Assembly (NCBI GenBank): GCA_964413185.1
Contig: CAYPSX010000098.1
Span: 1-13,894, forward strand
Direction: 5' to 3'
DNA length: 13,894 nucleotides
DNA from: Salinivirga sp964413185
GTDB lineage: Bacteria; Bacteroidota; Bacteroidia; Bacteroidales; Salinivirgaceae
The position numbers and the translations under genes are program-made. The notes beneath the pieces are model-generated. The model did not search any database, had not been told where the DNA came from, and worked only from the letters and a program-made list of their open reading frames with translations. Positions 1 through 7,993 of this stretch are shown here, in pieces (the stretch's first letter is position 1; each line of letters opens with the position of its first letter).

Positions 1-22
1 GCAAATGTATAAATAAACAGAA

Positions 23-49
23 TATGGACTGCAGTAATTGCAGTCCATA
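23..49 (-). terminator. Hairpin downstream of the LiaF-like gene, probable terminator
   Basis: A perfect 11-base inverted repeat (TATGGACTGCA, 5-base loop, TGCAGTCCATA). Read on the minus strand it lies 54 bases past the stop of the LiaF-like gene and is followed by a T-rich but interrupted tail (TTCTGTTTATTTAT). The plus-strand side has no T tract. It is a plausible intrinsic terminator for the minus-strand gene. The imperfect tail is why confidence is moderate; a palindromic protein-binding site is the alternative. Confidence 0.5.
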
Positions 50-103
50 CAAGGCTAATAACGGTGAGAGAGGTTTTATATCGTTGCAGGTTTAAGATTT
101 GCA

Positions 104-847
104 TTAGCTCATTATTTCGCCGCCTCCAAAAATAGCGACTCCTTTTATAACCAATGTATTGGTATTTACAGTTTCAGTTACACCAATCTGGCGCTTATCA
201 TTAATGCCGCCAAAAATACTGGTTGCTTCAATGCGCACGTTCCAGTTTTCGGGAATATAGAGTTTTGAACCACCAAAAATTGATGTCATTTCAATTTCGG
301 CAAAACCATTTTTAAGTTTCACATTTTTGAGGTTAACAGTTGATCCACCGAAAATACTTGTAATTTTTCCACCCTCGAAAAATTCCGAGTTTAAAATGCG
401 CTCACTGCCGCCAAAAATATTCATTTCATCGACATAATCTTCGGAATGCGATGTTTCATTACGTGGTTTTACAAAGTGTTTCCGGCTAAAAATAAGGGTT
501 AAGCCGACAATAATAATAACCAATGGCCAGAACACAGAAACAAAATCTATTCTCAGACTTGTAAAAATATCGGGCAACAAGAAGAACCCGCCAATGGCAA
601 AAAGTATAATCGCACCCGTGTAATTACGTCCGGCAAGTGAAATAAATCCAATGGCTATTAGCAACATTTGCCATGAAAAAATAACATCTTCAAGCCTCCA
701 CGAAAGCAGGTCAAAATTGCTAAGCAGCAATAATCCGCCGGCTCCGAGTAAAAGCACGCCGGTCATTAATCGTTTTGCACTTCCTGTGTTTAAATTTTTG
801 TGTGGATGGTGCTCGTGTGTGTGGTTGTTTTCTTCTGTGTGTGTCAT
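104..847 (-). CDS. LiaF-like membrane protein with five IFGG repeats
   Basis: A 247-residue protein of the type annotated as LiaI/LiaF-like (DUF5668 transmembrane region plus cell-wall-active-antibiotic-response C-terminal domain). Residues 1-20 are a hydrophilic, His-rich tail (six His in the first 16). Hydrophobic segments at about 28-44, 58-72, 76-92 and 104-120 form the membrane part. Residues 140-247 are a soluble beta-rich domain in which the tetrapeptide IFGG recurs at about 144, 165, 190, 211 and 239, as expected for a right-handed beta-solenoid-like fold. LiaF in Firmicutes restrains the LiaRS envelope-stress two-component system; in Bacteroidota the role is undefined and no response regulator adjoins this gene. 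The ATG is preceded by a good promoter. Family assignment is fairly secure, function is inferred. Confidence 0.8.
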   Translation of the reverse strand: MTHTEENNHTHEHHPHKNLNTGSAKRLMTGVLLLGAGGLLLLSNFDLLSWRLEDVIFSWQMLLIAIGFISLAGRNYTGAIILFAIGGFFLLPDIFTSLRIDFVSVFWPLVIIIVGLTLIFSRKHFVKPRNETSHSEDYVDEMNIFGGSERILNSEFFEGGKITSIFGGSTVNLKNVKLKNGFAEIEMTSIFGGSKLYIPENWNVRIEATSIFGGINDKRQIGVTETVNTNTLVIKGVAIFGGGEIMS

Positions 848-878
848 GGTTTTAAAATTTTAATGATTAATTACGATA

Positions 879-908
879 CAAATATATATCGCCCCACGAG
901 CTACCAAA
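879..908 (-). promoter_or_regulatory. Bacteroidota-type promoter of the LiaF-like gene
   Basis: On the minus strand TTTG (905-908) and TATATTTG (879-886) are separated by 18 bases, matching the Bacteroidota -33 TTTG / -7 TAnnTTTG consensus. The predicted start site leaves a leader of about 25 bases before the ATG at 847. The same 18-base spacing occurs in the two promoters of the DUF4157 repeat at the other end of the window. The gene is thus likely transcribed separately from the phosphatase gene upstream on the same strand. Confidence 0.6.
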
Positions 909-991
909 AGAACAAATCGGTCAATGGCGACAAAATGGAGGTGAATGGATACTTTGAGGAGGCAGCAACCTATGATACACTTTTTAACCGC

Positions 992-3379
992 TTAACCGAC
1001 CTTCACTCCTACCACAACCACATCATCGCCTTGCTTTTCTCCTGACGCATTCATCCAATCGTCAAACTTTTGGTTCAATGATTCCTTTTGTTCAGGCATA
1101 TTTTTATTGTGCAGACTAAGAATTAACTCTTTAAATGCTTTCGACATGAACTTTTTATGGGCTGAGCCACCAAACTGATCCATAAAACCATCACTAAAAG
1201 TGTATAAAAGGGCTGGTTGATCTATTAGAATAACTTGCGTATCGAATGGTTTATTCTTCACATGAATACCAACCGGCATGCGGTTCGCTTTGTACTCCTG
1301 TAAAATATGGGTTCCATTGAAAACGGCATTTTCAGGTTTACCAGGCACAGTTCCCTCCTGCTCTTCCCTGGTTTGCTCTCGTACAACATAAAGTGAATTT
1401 CGGGCGCCGGCAAATTCTATCTTCTTCTCATCCGAATGAACAACATAAATGGCTATATCAATTCCGTCTTTCGTTTCAATTTTCCGAATATCCTTATTTT
1501 TTTGATGTAAAGCATTGATGATAAAACCACGTAACCGATTTAGAATTTCTCCCGGATTGGTTAGCTGATTTTTAATAACAATTTCATTCAAATAGGAAAT
1601 GCCCAACAGGCTCATGAACGCTCCCGGTACTCCATGACCGGTGCAATCTCCGGTAGCAAGAATTGCTTTTCCACCAACTTCTGCAGTCCAGTAAAAATCT
1701 CCACTCACAATATCGCGTGGGCGAAACAATACAAAATGTTCAGGAAACAACGTTTCCAACAACTTTTCTGAAGGCAACAATGCTTCCTGAATGCGCCTTG
1801 CATAGGTAATACTATCGGTAATTTCACGGTTTTTAAACGTGATCTCCTTGTTTTTAAGCTCGATCTCCTCTTTCTGCCGGGTTACATAATCGCGCTGTGC
1901 TTCAATCTCGTCGCGTTGACTCTCAATCTCATCTCGCTGGGCACTAATCTCTGCATTTGCTTGTTCCAGAATATCATTCTTCTCCCGAATCAACATATTG
2001 GCCCTTTTTCGTTGCCGATTGCTTCGAATCACTACCAGAGCCACAACAAGCATTAGAATGAAACCGGCTACAAATGCATTCCGCTGAAAATTCTTTTTTG
2101 TTGAAATTGCTTTTTCTTTAGCCAATAATAGTTTTTGTTTTTCTATCTCCTGTTCTTTTTTCTCGCTCTGATATTTTGTTTCCATTTCCGCAATGGCGCG
2201 TGTTTTTTCGTCGCTAAACATGCTATCCTTTAAAACCACAATTTCTTCGGCATAGCGCAAGGCTTTTGTAGGCTTCTTCCAAGATTTATATAATTCTTTC
2301 AAACTTTCAACAGCATACAGTTTACCGGGCAACGCTTGAAGTTCATTAGCAATTTCCATAGCCAAAGAGCCATAATCCTTTGCTTTCAAAAAGCAGCTAT
2401 TTCTTTCTTCTGCTGAATTCGCAGAAAGTGCTAATGATTGATATAACTGAACCAAATTACCATATAAGGTTACCATTCCTGATTTATCACCAATTTGTTT
2501 TTTTAACTCAAGAGATTTCTTATAAAAATGGATTGCACTTTTAAAGTCACCCATATTTCTATACAATACTCCAATATTGTTATATGATTTAGAAACACTT
2601 CTCATCTCACCTAACTCTTCTCGTATCTTTAAGCTTTTCTTAAAATATTCGATAGCAGTTGGATAGTCTTTTTTATAATAATAGACTGTTCCAATATTGT
2701 TAATAGTATTGGCAATCCCTTTCTGATCATCATACTTCTGCTTGATTTCCATTGACTTTGTGTAATACTCAATGGCTTTCTCATAGCTTTTTTGTTTTAT
2801 GAAAATATTACCAATATTTAAATACATAGTGGCACAATGTTGTTCAAAACCGCTACGCTCAAAAAGCACAACAGCCTTTTGGTAATTTTCAATAGCCTTA
2901 TCATATTCGCCCTGATAAAAATAAAAAGTACCCTTTGTATTAAAAACCTGTCCCTTATTAAACGCAAATACACTAGCTTTAACCCAAGGTGTATTGCGCT
3001 CTGTTTTTTTATAAATATTAAATACTTCATCAATTAAAATAAATGCAGAATCATAATTGCCCGTATATTCTATATACAACCAGGCTTTACTCTGAAAACT
3101 TTCTGCAAGTTGGATCTGAGCGCGATAATTCACCACAGAATCACCTTTAATAGACTTAGCCAGAGTTGCAGCTTTCTCATACCATTTGAATGAAATATCA
3201 AAAGAACTATCATAATAGGCTCTTGCAACCTCTATCATCAGATTCACTTTGGTTGTATCGTGCTCAACCACATCGATTTGTCGAATTAATGAGTCTATTT
3301 TAGTTTGTGCCGTTATTGAGCCTGGTATCAAAAGAAAACAAGTAAGCATGGCACCTGCAAAATATCTGATAACCTCCAT
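992..3379 (-). CDS. TPR - transmembrane - coiled coil - SpoIIE-type Ser/Thr phosphatase
   Basis: A 795-residue signalling protein. Residues 1-25 are a signal peptide ending SITAQ. Residues about 140-400 are tetratricopeptide repeats, three of them with an exact 40-residue pitch (NIG at 188, 228, 268). A transmembrane helix lies at about 434-452. A coiled coil follows with near-perfect heptads (480-521, AQRDEIE/SQRDEIE and so on). Residues about 525-795 are a PP2C-like SpoIIE/RsbU phosphatase with VSGDFYW (558-564), GDCTGHGVPGAFMS (577-590), YTFSDG (726-731) and GDDVVVVG (784-791), so the metal-binding aspartates appear intact. Sensor TPRs would face the periplasm and the phosphatase the cytoplasm, probably dephosphorylating an anti-sigma-antagonist-like partner, none of which is nearby. 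The ATG at 3379 is chosen because it directly begins the signal peptide; in-frame starts at 3415 and 3451 would add an odd polar extension. Confidence 0.85.
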   Translation of the reverse strand: MEVIRYFAGAMLTCFLLIPGSITAQTKIDSLIRQIDVVEHDTTKVNLMIEVARAYYDSSFDISFKWYEKAATLAKSIKGDSVVNYRAQIQLAESFQSKAWLYIEYTGNYDSAFILIDEVFNIYKKTERNTPWVKASVFAFNKGQVFNTKGTFYFYQGEYDKAIENYQKAVVLFERSGFEQHCATMYLNIGNIFIKQKSYEKAIEYYTKSMEIKQKYDDQKGIANTINNIGTVYYYKKDYPTAIEYFKKSLKIREELGEMRSVSKSYNNIGVLYRNMGDFKSAIHFYKKSLELKKQIGDKSGMVTLYGNLVQLYQSLALSANSAEERNSCFLKAKDYGSLAMEIANELQALPGKLYAVESLKELYKSWKKPTKALRYAEEIVVLKDSMFSDEKTRAIAEMETKYQSEKKEQEIEKQKLLLAKEKAISTKKNFQRNAFVAGFILMLVVALVVIRSNRQRKRANMLIREKNDILEQANAEISAQRDEIESQRDEIEAQRDYVTRQKEEIELKNKEITFKNREITDSITYARRIQEALLPSEKLLETLFPEHFVLFRPRDIVSGDFYWTAEVGGKAILATGDCTGHGVPGAFMSLLGISYLNEIVIKNQLTNPGEILNRLRGFIINALHQKNKDIRKIETKDGIDIAIYVVHSDEKKIEFAGARNSLYVVREQTREEQEGTVPGKPENAVFNGTHILQEYKANRMPVGIHVKNKPFDTQVILIDQPALLYTFSDGFMDQFGGSAHKKFMSKAFKELILSLHNKNMPEQKESLNQKFDDWMNASGEKQGDDVVVVGVKVG

Positions 3380-3489
3380 AATGCGTAGCGTAAAATTATA
3401 CTCCAATTTACACATTTTTCCGGCTTTCACATAAAATAATACAAAAACCAATATAATTTAAACTACGGACTAAATAGTGGATACTTTTA

Positions 3490-3497
3490 TATCTTTG
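3490..3497 (+). promoter_or_regulatory. Putative -7 box of recQ
   Basis: TATCTTTG matches the Bacteroidota -7 consensus TAnnTTTG and sits 30 bases before the GTG start of the helicase gene. No TTTG is present at the expected -33 position, so the promoter is only half supported. Confidence 0.45.
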
Positions 3498-3527
3498 CAA
3501 CAAACATTGAAAGCATAAAACACCGTT

Positions 3528-5423
3528 GTGGACAAATACCACGAAATATTAAAACAACATTGGGGCTACGATCAATTTCGCCCCATGCAGCACGAAATTA
3601 TTTCCTCGGTTGGAGGCGGGCAGGACACGCTGGGCCTTTTGCCCACCGGGGGCGGTAAATCCATAACATTCCAGGTGCCGGCACTGGCGCAGGAAGGGCT
3701 TTGCATTGTGGTAACGCCTTTAATTGCGCTGATGAAAGACCAGGTTTACAATCTGCGGGAGCGCGGTTTAAAAGCGTTGGCCATTTACAGCGGATTATCG
3801 AAAGATGAAATAGACACCGCGCTAAACAATTGCATTTATGGCGATTATAAATTTCTTTATGTGTCGCCGGAACGCCTCGGAACTGAACTTTTTCGTATTC
3901 GGGTACAGGGCATGAAAGTAAATCTGATTGCTATTGATGAAGCACATTGCATCTCACAATGGGGTTACGATTTTCGTCCGGCATACCTGGAAATAGCCAA
4001 TTTGCGCGATTTACTGCCCAATGTGCCTTTCCTTGCACTCACAGCAACAGCCACGCCCAAAGTGGTAGAAGATATTATGGACAAGTTGCAATTCAAACAG
4101 CGCAACCTGTTCAAAAAAAGCTTTGAGCGCAGAAACCTAGTTTACTGGGTAAAGCACTCAGATGACAAACTGAACGACCTTACCAGAATTTGCCAACGCA
4201 ACCAGGGAACAGCTGTTGTATATGTGCGCAGCAGAAGACGCACGCGGGATATTTCCGATCATTTGCGCCGAAACAATATCAATTCAGATTTTTATCACGC
4301 CGGATTATCAGCCGAACAACGCGACAAAAAGCAGGAAGAATGGAAAAGCGACAAAACCCGTATCATTGTATCCACTAATGCTTTTGGTATGGGCATTGAT
4401 AAACCGGATGTACGTTTTGTCGTACACATGGATCTCCCCGACTCGCTCGAAGCCTACTTTCAGGAAGCCGGTCGCGGCGGACGAGATGAGAAAAAAGCTT
4501 ACGGCATTCTGCTCTACCACAAAAGCGACCACACACGCCTGAAACAAAGCTTTACCAACAGCTTTCCCGATATCAAACTTATCAAACAGATATATGATTC
4601 ACTGGGAAATTATTACAGCCTCTCCATTGGTGCAGGAAAAGGCATGAGTTTCGATTTTATTTTACGCGATTTTGCCAAAACATACAAATACAGTATGATA
4701 CAGGCCTACAACGCCCTAAAAGTACTACAATCGGAAGGATACATTGAACTAACAGACAGCGTACATAATCCAAGCAAAATCAAATTTCTTGTTACCCGCG
4801 ACGATTTATACGAATTCCAGGTCGCCAATGCTGCTTTCGACCGGCTCATCAAACTCATTTTGCGCAGCTACACCGGACTTTTCACAGATTTTGTGGCCAT
4901 TGACGAACTCATGCTTGCCAAACGCGTAAAGAGCTCCGTAGAAGTAGTTTACAAATACTTACAGCGGCTCAACAATTTAAAAATCATTCGTTACATACCG
5001 CAAAAAAACAACCCGATCGTTTTTTATCGTGAAGAACGGCTAATGCCATCAAACCTATACATATCCAGGGAAAACTACGATTTTCGAAAAAAAATGGCCG
5101 AAAATAAACTCAAAGCAGCCGTATATTATGCTGAAGCGCAGGATCGGTGCAGGAGTCAAATTCTTTTGCAATATTTCGGACAAAAAAATGCCCCGGAATG
5201 CGGCCAATGTGATTACTGCGCAAAAAAGAAAAAACAAACCAAACCCTCGCTAAAAGAAGTTGAACAAAAAATATTGGCCACACTAAAAAGGCAACCCATG
5301 CTGCCTGCTGCATTCAAAGAATACTTTTACGACCACGAAGAAATGTTCATCCAGAAAGCCCGCGAACTAATGGAAAAAGGCATCATTGCCAGAGATAAAG
5401 ATGGCAGGCTTGTTGTAAAGTAA
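3528..5423 (+). CDS. recQ: RecQ-family ATP-dependent DNA helicase
   Basis: A 631-residue superfamily 2, 3'-5' DNA helicase acting in recombination and replication-fork repair. Visible motifs in order: FRPMQ (motif 0, 17-21), Walker A TGGGKS (40-45), DEAH box (137-140) followed by the RecQ aromatic loop CISQWGYDFRP, motif III LTATAT (171-176), motif V STNAFGMGIDKPD, and motif VI QEAGRGGRD with the arginine finger (312-320). The RQC zinc site is present as C541, C558, C561 and C564, with winged-helix sequence around it. There is no clear HRDC domain; the last 60 residues are a short basic helical extension. Translation starts at GTG. In-frame methionines further in would remove motif 0, and KYHEILKQHWGYD matches the usual RecQ N-terminus, so the GTG is right. 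It is divergent from the phosphatase gene and appears monocistronic. Bacteroidota often carry several RecQ paralogs, so the symbol denotes family. Confidence 0.93.
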   Translation: MDKYHEILKQHWGYDQFRPMQHEIISSVGGGQDTLGLLPTGGGKSITFQVPALAQEGLCIVVTPLIALMKDQVYNLRERGLKALAIYSGLSKDEIDTALNNCIYGDYKFLYVSPERLGTELFRIRVQGMKVNLIAIDEAHCISQWGYDFRPAYLEIANLRDLLPNVPFLALTATATPKVVEDIMDKLQFKQRNLFKKSFERRNLVYWVKHSDDKLNDLTRICQRNQGTAVVYVRSRRRTRDISDHLRRNNINSDFYHAGLSAEQRDKKQEEWKSDKTRIIVSTNAFGMGIDKPDVRFVVHMDLPDSLEAYFQEAGRGGRDEKKAYGILLYHKSDHTRLKQSFTNSFPDIKLIKQIYDSLGNYYSLSIGAGKGMSFDFILRDFAKTYKYSMIQAYNALKVLQSEGYIELTDSVHNPSKIKFLVTRDDLYEFQVANAAFDRLIKLILRSYTGLFTDFVAIDELMLAKRVKSSVEVVYKYLQRLNNLKIIRYIPQKNNPIVFYREERLMPSNLYISRENYDFRKKMAENKLKAAVYYAEAQDRCRSQILLQYFGQKNAPECGQCDYCAKKKKQTKPSLKEVEQKILATLKRQPMLPAAFKEYFYDHEEMFIQKARELMEKGIIARDKDGRLVVK

Positions 5424-5490
5424 ACTTACTTGCAAAAATACATTTCATTTTAAAACATGACGATTCGCGAATTCAGTTCGTGAAAAATGC

Positions 5491-5498
5491 TAATTTTG
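5491..5498 (+). promoter_or_regulatory. Putative -7 box of the DUF5063-exonuclease-rlmI operon
   Basis: TAATTTTG matches TAnnTTTG and lies 21 bases before the ATG at 5520. A -33 TTTG is not visible; instead the region just upstream holds a 10-base palindrome ATTCGCGAAT (5463-5472). Being in the only sizeable gap before three coupled genes, this is the likely operon promoter. Confidence 0.5.
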
Positions 5499-5519
5499 CA
5501 GCAAAATTGATCGGTATTT

Positions 5520-6113
5520 ATGGACGAAGAAAAAAGAAACTTGTTATACGCACGCGATGTGCTCGATTTTTTGGCCGTGGCAACGGAATACACCACCATG
5601 ATGGATAACCTGCATGAATATTCACAGAAAAAATTCATCAAATACAACCTCAAGCTCCTGCCACTTTTATATATGAAAGCACATTTGCTTCCGCCGTTTG
5701 AAATTGAAGAACCCGAAACCATTGAAAAATTCGTGAGCGAAGAAGAATGGAACCGGGTGAAACTCCGGGTTGAGCAATTAATGGATGAGCTGGATACGTA
5801 TAAAGAGAACATAGGCCGGTTTGAAGCGAATGAAACCAATTCACTTTCTGAAAACTTTGCCGACATTTACCAGGATCTCAAAGATTTTACAAGCCTTTAC
5901 AACTCTACTGTAGACGAACTTATGCACGACGCCATAGCCGAAGCCGGGCGCACGTTCAAAGAATATTGGGGTCAACGGCTGGTAAACACGTTGCGCATCA
6001 TGCATCATTATTATTTTAATGAAAAATTGAACGAAAAAACCGACAACGAAACCGACAACAACACCGAAAACTGGCTCACAGAGCAACGGAAAGACGAATG
6101 GGGGATCAATTAA
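5520..6113 (+). CDS. DUF5063 domain protein
   Basis: A 197-residue, mostly helical, acidic soluble protein without signal peptide or membrane segment. From memory it matches the Bacteroidota DUF5063 family: the stretch ADIYQDLKDF (about 118-127) and the later YWGQRLVNTLR segment (about 154-164) are its best-conserved parts. The last 25 residues are a hydrophilic Asn/Thr/Glu-rich tail. The biochemical function is unknown. Its stop codon overlaps the next start as TAATG, so it is translationally coupled to a DEDDy exonuclease and then to an rRNA methyltransferase. The context suggests a role in RNA metabolism, which is inference only. Confidence 0.8.
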   Translation: MDEEKRNLLYARDVLDFLAVATEYTTMMDNLHEYSQKKFIKYNLKLLPLLYMKAHLLPPFEIEEPETIEKFVSEEEWNRVKLRVEQLMDELDTYKENIGRFEANETNSLSENFADIYQDLKDFTSLYNSTVDELMHDAIAEAGRTFKEYWGQRLVNTLRIMHHYYFNEKLNEKTDNETDNNTENWLTEQRKDEWGIN

Positions 6114-6703
6114 TGCTCAGGCAAACCATAGATAAACAAACATTAAAAGAACTGCCCCGGGGCAAGTTCGAAGGCACAATAAAAGTAATTACCAAACCCG
6201 AAGAGGTTGAACAGGTAATTCCCGAAATAGCCATCAACAGCGTTTTGGGGTTTGATACCGAGTCTAAACCAGCATTTCGCAAAGGCAAAACTCACGGCGT
6301 AACATTATTGCAATTAAGCAACCAGGATACAGCCTGGCTTTTCCGGTTACACATGACCGGTTTGCCCAAAAACCTTGTGCGCCTTTTAGCCGAACCCGGC
6401 ATAAAAAAAATCGGTGCAGCCATATTGGATGATTTGCGCGGCCTTAAAAAAATTGTTCCATTTGAACCTGCCGGGTTCATTGACCTGCAAAAGCACGTTG
6501 ACAAATATGGCGTAGAAGAAAAAGGCGTTAAAAAAATGGCCGGAATTTTCCTTGACCTGCAAATTTCGAAACGGCAACGGCTTACCAACTGGGAAGCGCC
6601 TGTGCTCACAGAGCCACAATTGCGTTACGCAGCAACCGATGCCTGGGTGTGCCTCAAAATTTACGAAAAAATGTTATCCATACAACCCTTATCGAATGAG
6701 TGA
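6113..6703 (+). CDS. 3'-5' exonuclease, DEDDy (RNase D-like) family
   Basis: A 196-residue single-domain 3'-5' exonuclease of the RNase D/WRN-exonuclease fold. The four acidic ligands and the tyrosine are visible: D48 and E50 in LGFDTESKP (Exo I), D107 in AILDDLRGL (Exo II), Y172 and D176 in YAATDAW (Exo III). It has no HRDC domain, so it is shorter than true RNase D (about 370 residues). The start at 6113 is preferred because it forms a TAATG overlap with the upstream stop and the protein then begins near the family's usual N-terminus. An alternative ATG at 6098 would add five residues and overlap the upstream gene by 16 bases. Whether the substrate is RNA or DNA cannot be read from sequence; linkage to an rRNA methyltransferase favours RNA. 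Confidence 0.87.
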   Translation: MLRQTIDKQTLKELPRGKFEGTIKVITKPEEVEQVIPEIAINSVLGFDTESKPAFRKGKTHGVTLLQLSNQDTAWLFRLHMTGLPKNLVRLLAEPGIKKIGAAILDDLRGLKKIVPFEPAGFIDLQKHVDKYGVEEKGVKKMAGIFLDLQISKRQRLTNWEAPVLTEPQLRYAATDAWVCLKIYEKMLSIQPLSNE

Positions 6704-7889
6704 ACGAACAAAAGTAGTATTGAAATCGGGGAAAGACCAAAGCGTGAAACGTTATCATCCCTGGATATTCAGCGGTGCCATAAAAAAAATGTACGGCACA
6801 CCCGCAGAAGGCGATGTTGTTGATGTTTTCGACAATAAAGACAATTTTCTGGGATGCGGGCATTACCAAATTGGCTCAATTGCCGTGCGCATTCTCAGTT
6901 TTGAGCAGACAGAAATTGATGCGGCGTTTTATCACCAGCGCATCGAAACAGCCTTGAACCTCAGGACAGAGTTGCTTAAAAATATGCCCGATACAAATGT
7001 GTACCGGCTCATTCATGGCGAAGGCGACAACCTGCCCGGCCTCATCATCGATATTTATAATGATACCGCTGTTTTGCAAATGCACAGCGTTGGCATGTTT
7101 TTGAATCGCGAATATATTGCCGGTGCCATCAAAGAAGTGTACGGCAATCAAATTCAACATATCTATTGCAAAAGTGGATCAACATTGCCGAAAAAAGCCC
7201 TGGAGAACGAAGAGAAAGATTTTTTTATGCTGGGCGACAAAGAATCGGGCATTGTGCAGGAGTATGGCATTCAATATCAAATTAACTGGTTGCATGGCCA
7301 AAAAACCGGATTTTTTGTAGACCAGCGCGAAAACCGCAGGTTAACAGGCCAATATTCAAAAAACCGTACCGTGGCTAATGTGTTCGGCTATACCGGTGGT
7401 TTCTCGCTTTTTGCCATGCAAAACGGCGCAAAAAAAGTCCACACCATCGACTCATCGGCCAAAGCCATTGATCTGACCGCAGAAAATGTAAAACTCAACT
7501 TTGGCGATAACCATAACCACAACCACGAAGGAATTACTGCTGATGCATTCGACTTTTTCGCCAATGCCGAGGAAACCTACGACCTCATTATTCTCGACCC
7601 GCCGGCATTTGCCAAGCACCACAACGTATTGAGCAATGCGTTGCAAGGCTACAAACGTATCAATCAGCGGGCATTTGAAAACATTGGCCCAAATGGAATT
7701 GTGTTCACTTTTAGTTGCTCACAGGCTGTGAGCCCGCAAAATTTCAGAAAATCGGTTTTTGCAGCGGCGGCCAATGCCGGAAGAAAAGTTCGTATACTAC
7801 ATCAATTAACGCAGCCGGCAGATCACCCGGTGAATATTTTTCACCCCGAGGGTGAATACCTAAAAGGGTTGGTGTTGCATGTAGAATAA
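6696..7889 (+). CDS. rlmI: RlmI-like class I SAM-dependent 23S rRNA (cytosine-5-) methyltransferase
   Basis: A 397-residue enzyme with RlmI architecture: an N-terminal PUA RNA-binding domain (about 3-75, including HPWIFSGAI), a middle domain with GEGDNLPGLIIDIY (108-121), and a Rossmann methyltransferase. The latter shows KTGFFVDQRENRR (203-215), SAM motif I VFGYTGGFSLFA (229-240), DPPAFAKH (301-308) and TFSCS (338-342), where C341 is the probable catalytic nucleophile. RlmI of E. coli makes m5C1962 in 23S rRNA, probably the reaction here. A His/Asn-rich loop DNHNHNHEG (271-279) is unusual. The ATG at 6696 overlaps the exonuclease gene by 8 bases; the same frame is open upstream to 6552 but that part is out-of-frame exonuclease sequence. 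The ortholog is often annotated just as class I SAM-dependent rRNA methyltransferase. Confidence 0.88.
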   Translation: MSERTKVVLKSGKDQSVKRYHPWIFSGAIKKMYGTPAEGDVVDVFDNKDNFLGCGHYQIGSIAVRILSFEQTEIDAAFYHQRIETALNLRTELLKNMPDTNVYRLIHGEGDNLPGLIIDIYNDTAVLQMHSVGMFLNREYIAGAIKEVYGNQIQHIYCKSGSTLPKKALENEEKDFFMLGDKESGIVQEYGIQYQINWLHGQKTGFFVDQRENRRLTGQYSKNRTVANVFGYTGGFSLFAMQNGAKKVHTIDSSAKAIDLTAENVKLNFGDNHNHNHEGITADAFDFFANAEETYDLIILDPPAFAKHHNVLSNALQGYKRINQRAFENIGPNGIVFTFSCSQAVSPQNFRKSVFAAAANAGRKVRILHQLTQPADHPVNIFHPEGEYLKGLVLHVE

Positions 7890-7906
7890 CAAACGGGAGG
7901 TTGCGG

Positions 7907-7993
7907 TCAGGCTCCGGTAATATTGTTCAACTTTGCCGGGTCTTTTCTATTGTCCCAAAAGGATAATAAGACTATTTCTCTATTACAACCCAT
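7907..7993 (-). pseudogene. Remnant of a RelE/ParE-type toxin (C-terminal stub)
   Basis: A 28-codon frame not long enough for ordinary ORF calling. It starts at an ATG embedded in the last codons of the adjacent antitoxin, the usual place for a toxin start, and after four codons runs into REIVLLSFWDNRKDPAKL. That resembles the C-terminal strand and DxRxxPxKL tail of RelE/ParE/plasmid-stabilisation toxins as I remember them. The normal length is about 95-100 residues, so some 70 codons are missing. The simplest reading is an internal in-frame deletion that kept the start region and the tail, leaving the antitoxin alone. The stub should have no toxin activity, because the catalytic core is gone. 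Confidence 0.55.

Noticed and set aside
3380..3451. Longer N-terminus of the SpoIIE phosphatase (starts at 3415 or 3451)
   Set aside because: The added residues are polar and precede a good signal peptide starting exactly at the ATG at 3379; a 24-residue extension would spoil it.
5463..5472. Palindrome ATTCGCGAAT upstream of the DUF5063 operon
   Set aside because: It is at the right place for an operator, but a single 10-base palindrome with no second site or known regulator is too weak to report as one.
5450..5866. 138-codon minus-strand frame across the DUF5063 gene start
   Set aside because: It is Ser-rich antisense of a conserved gene and crosses the operon promoter; no motif.
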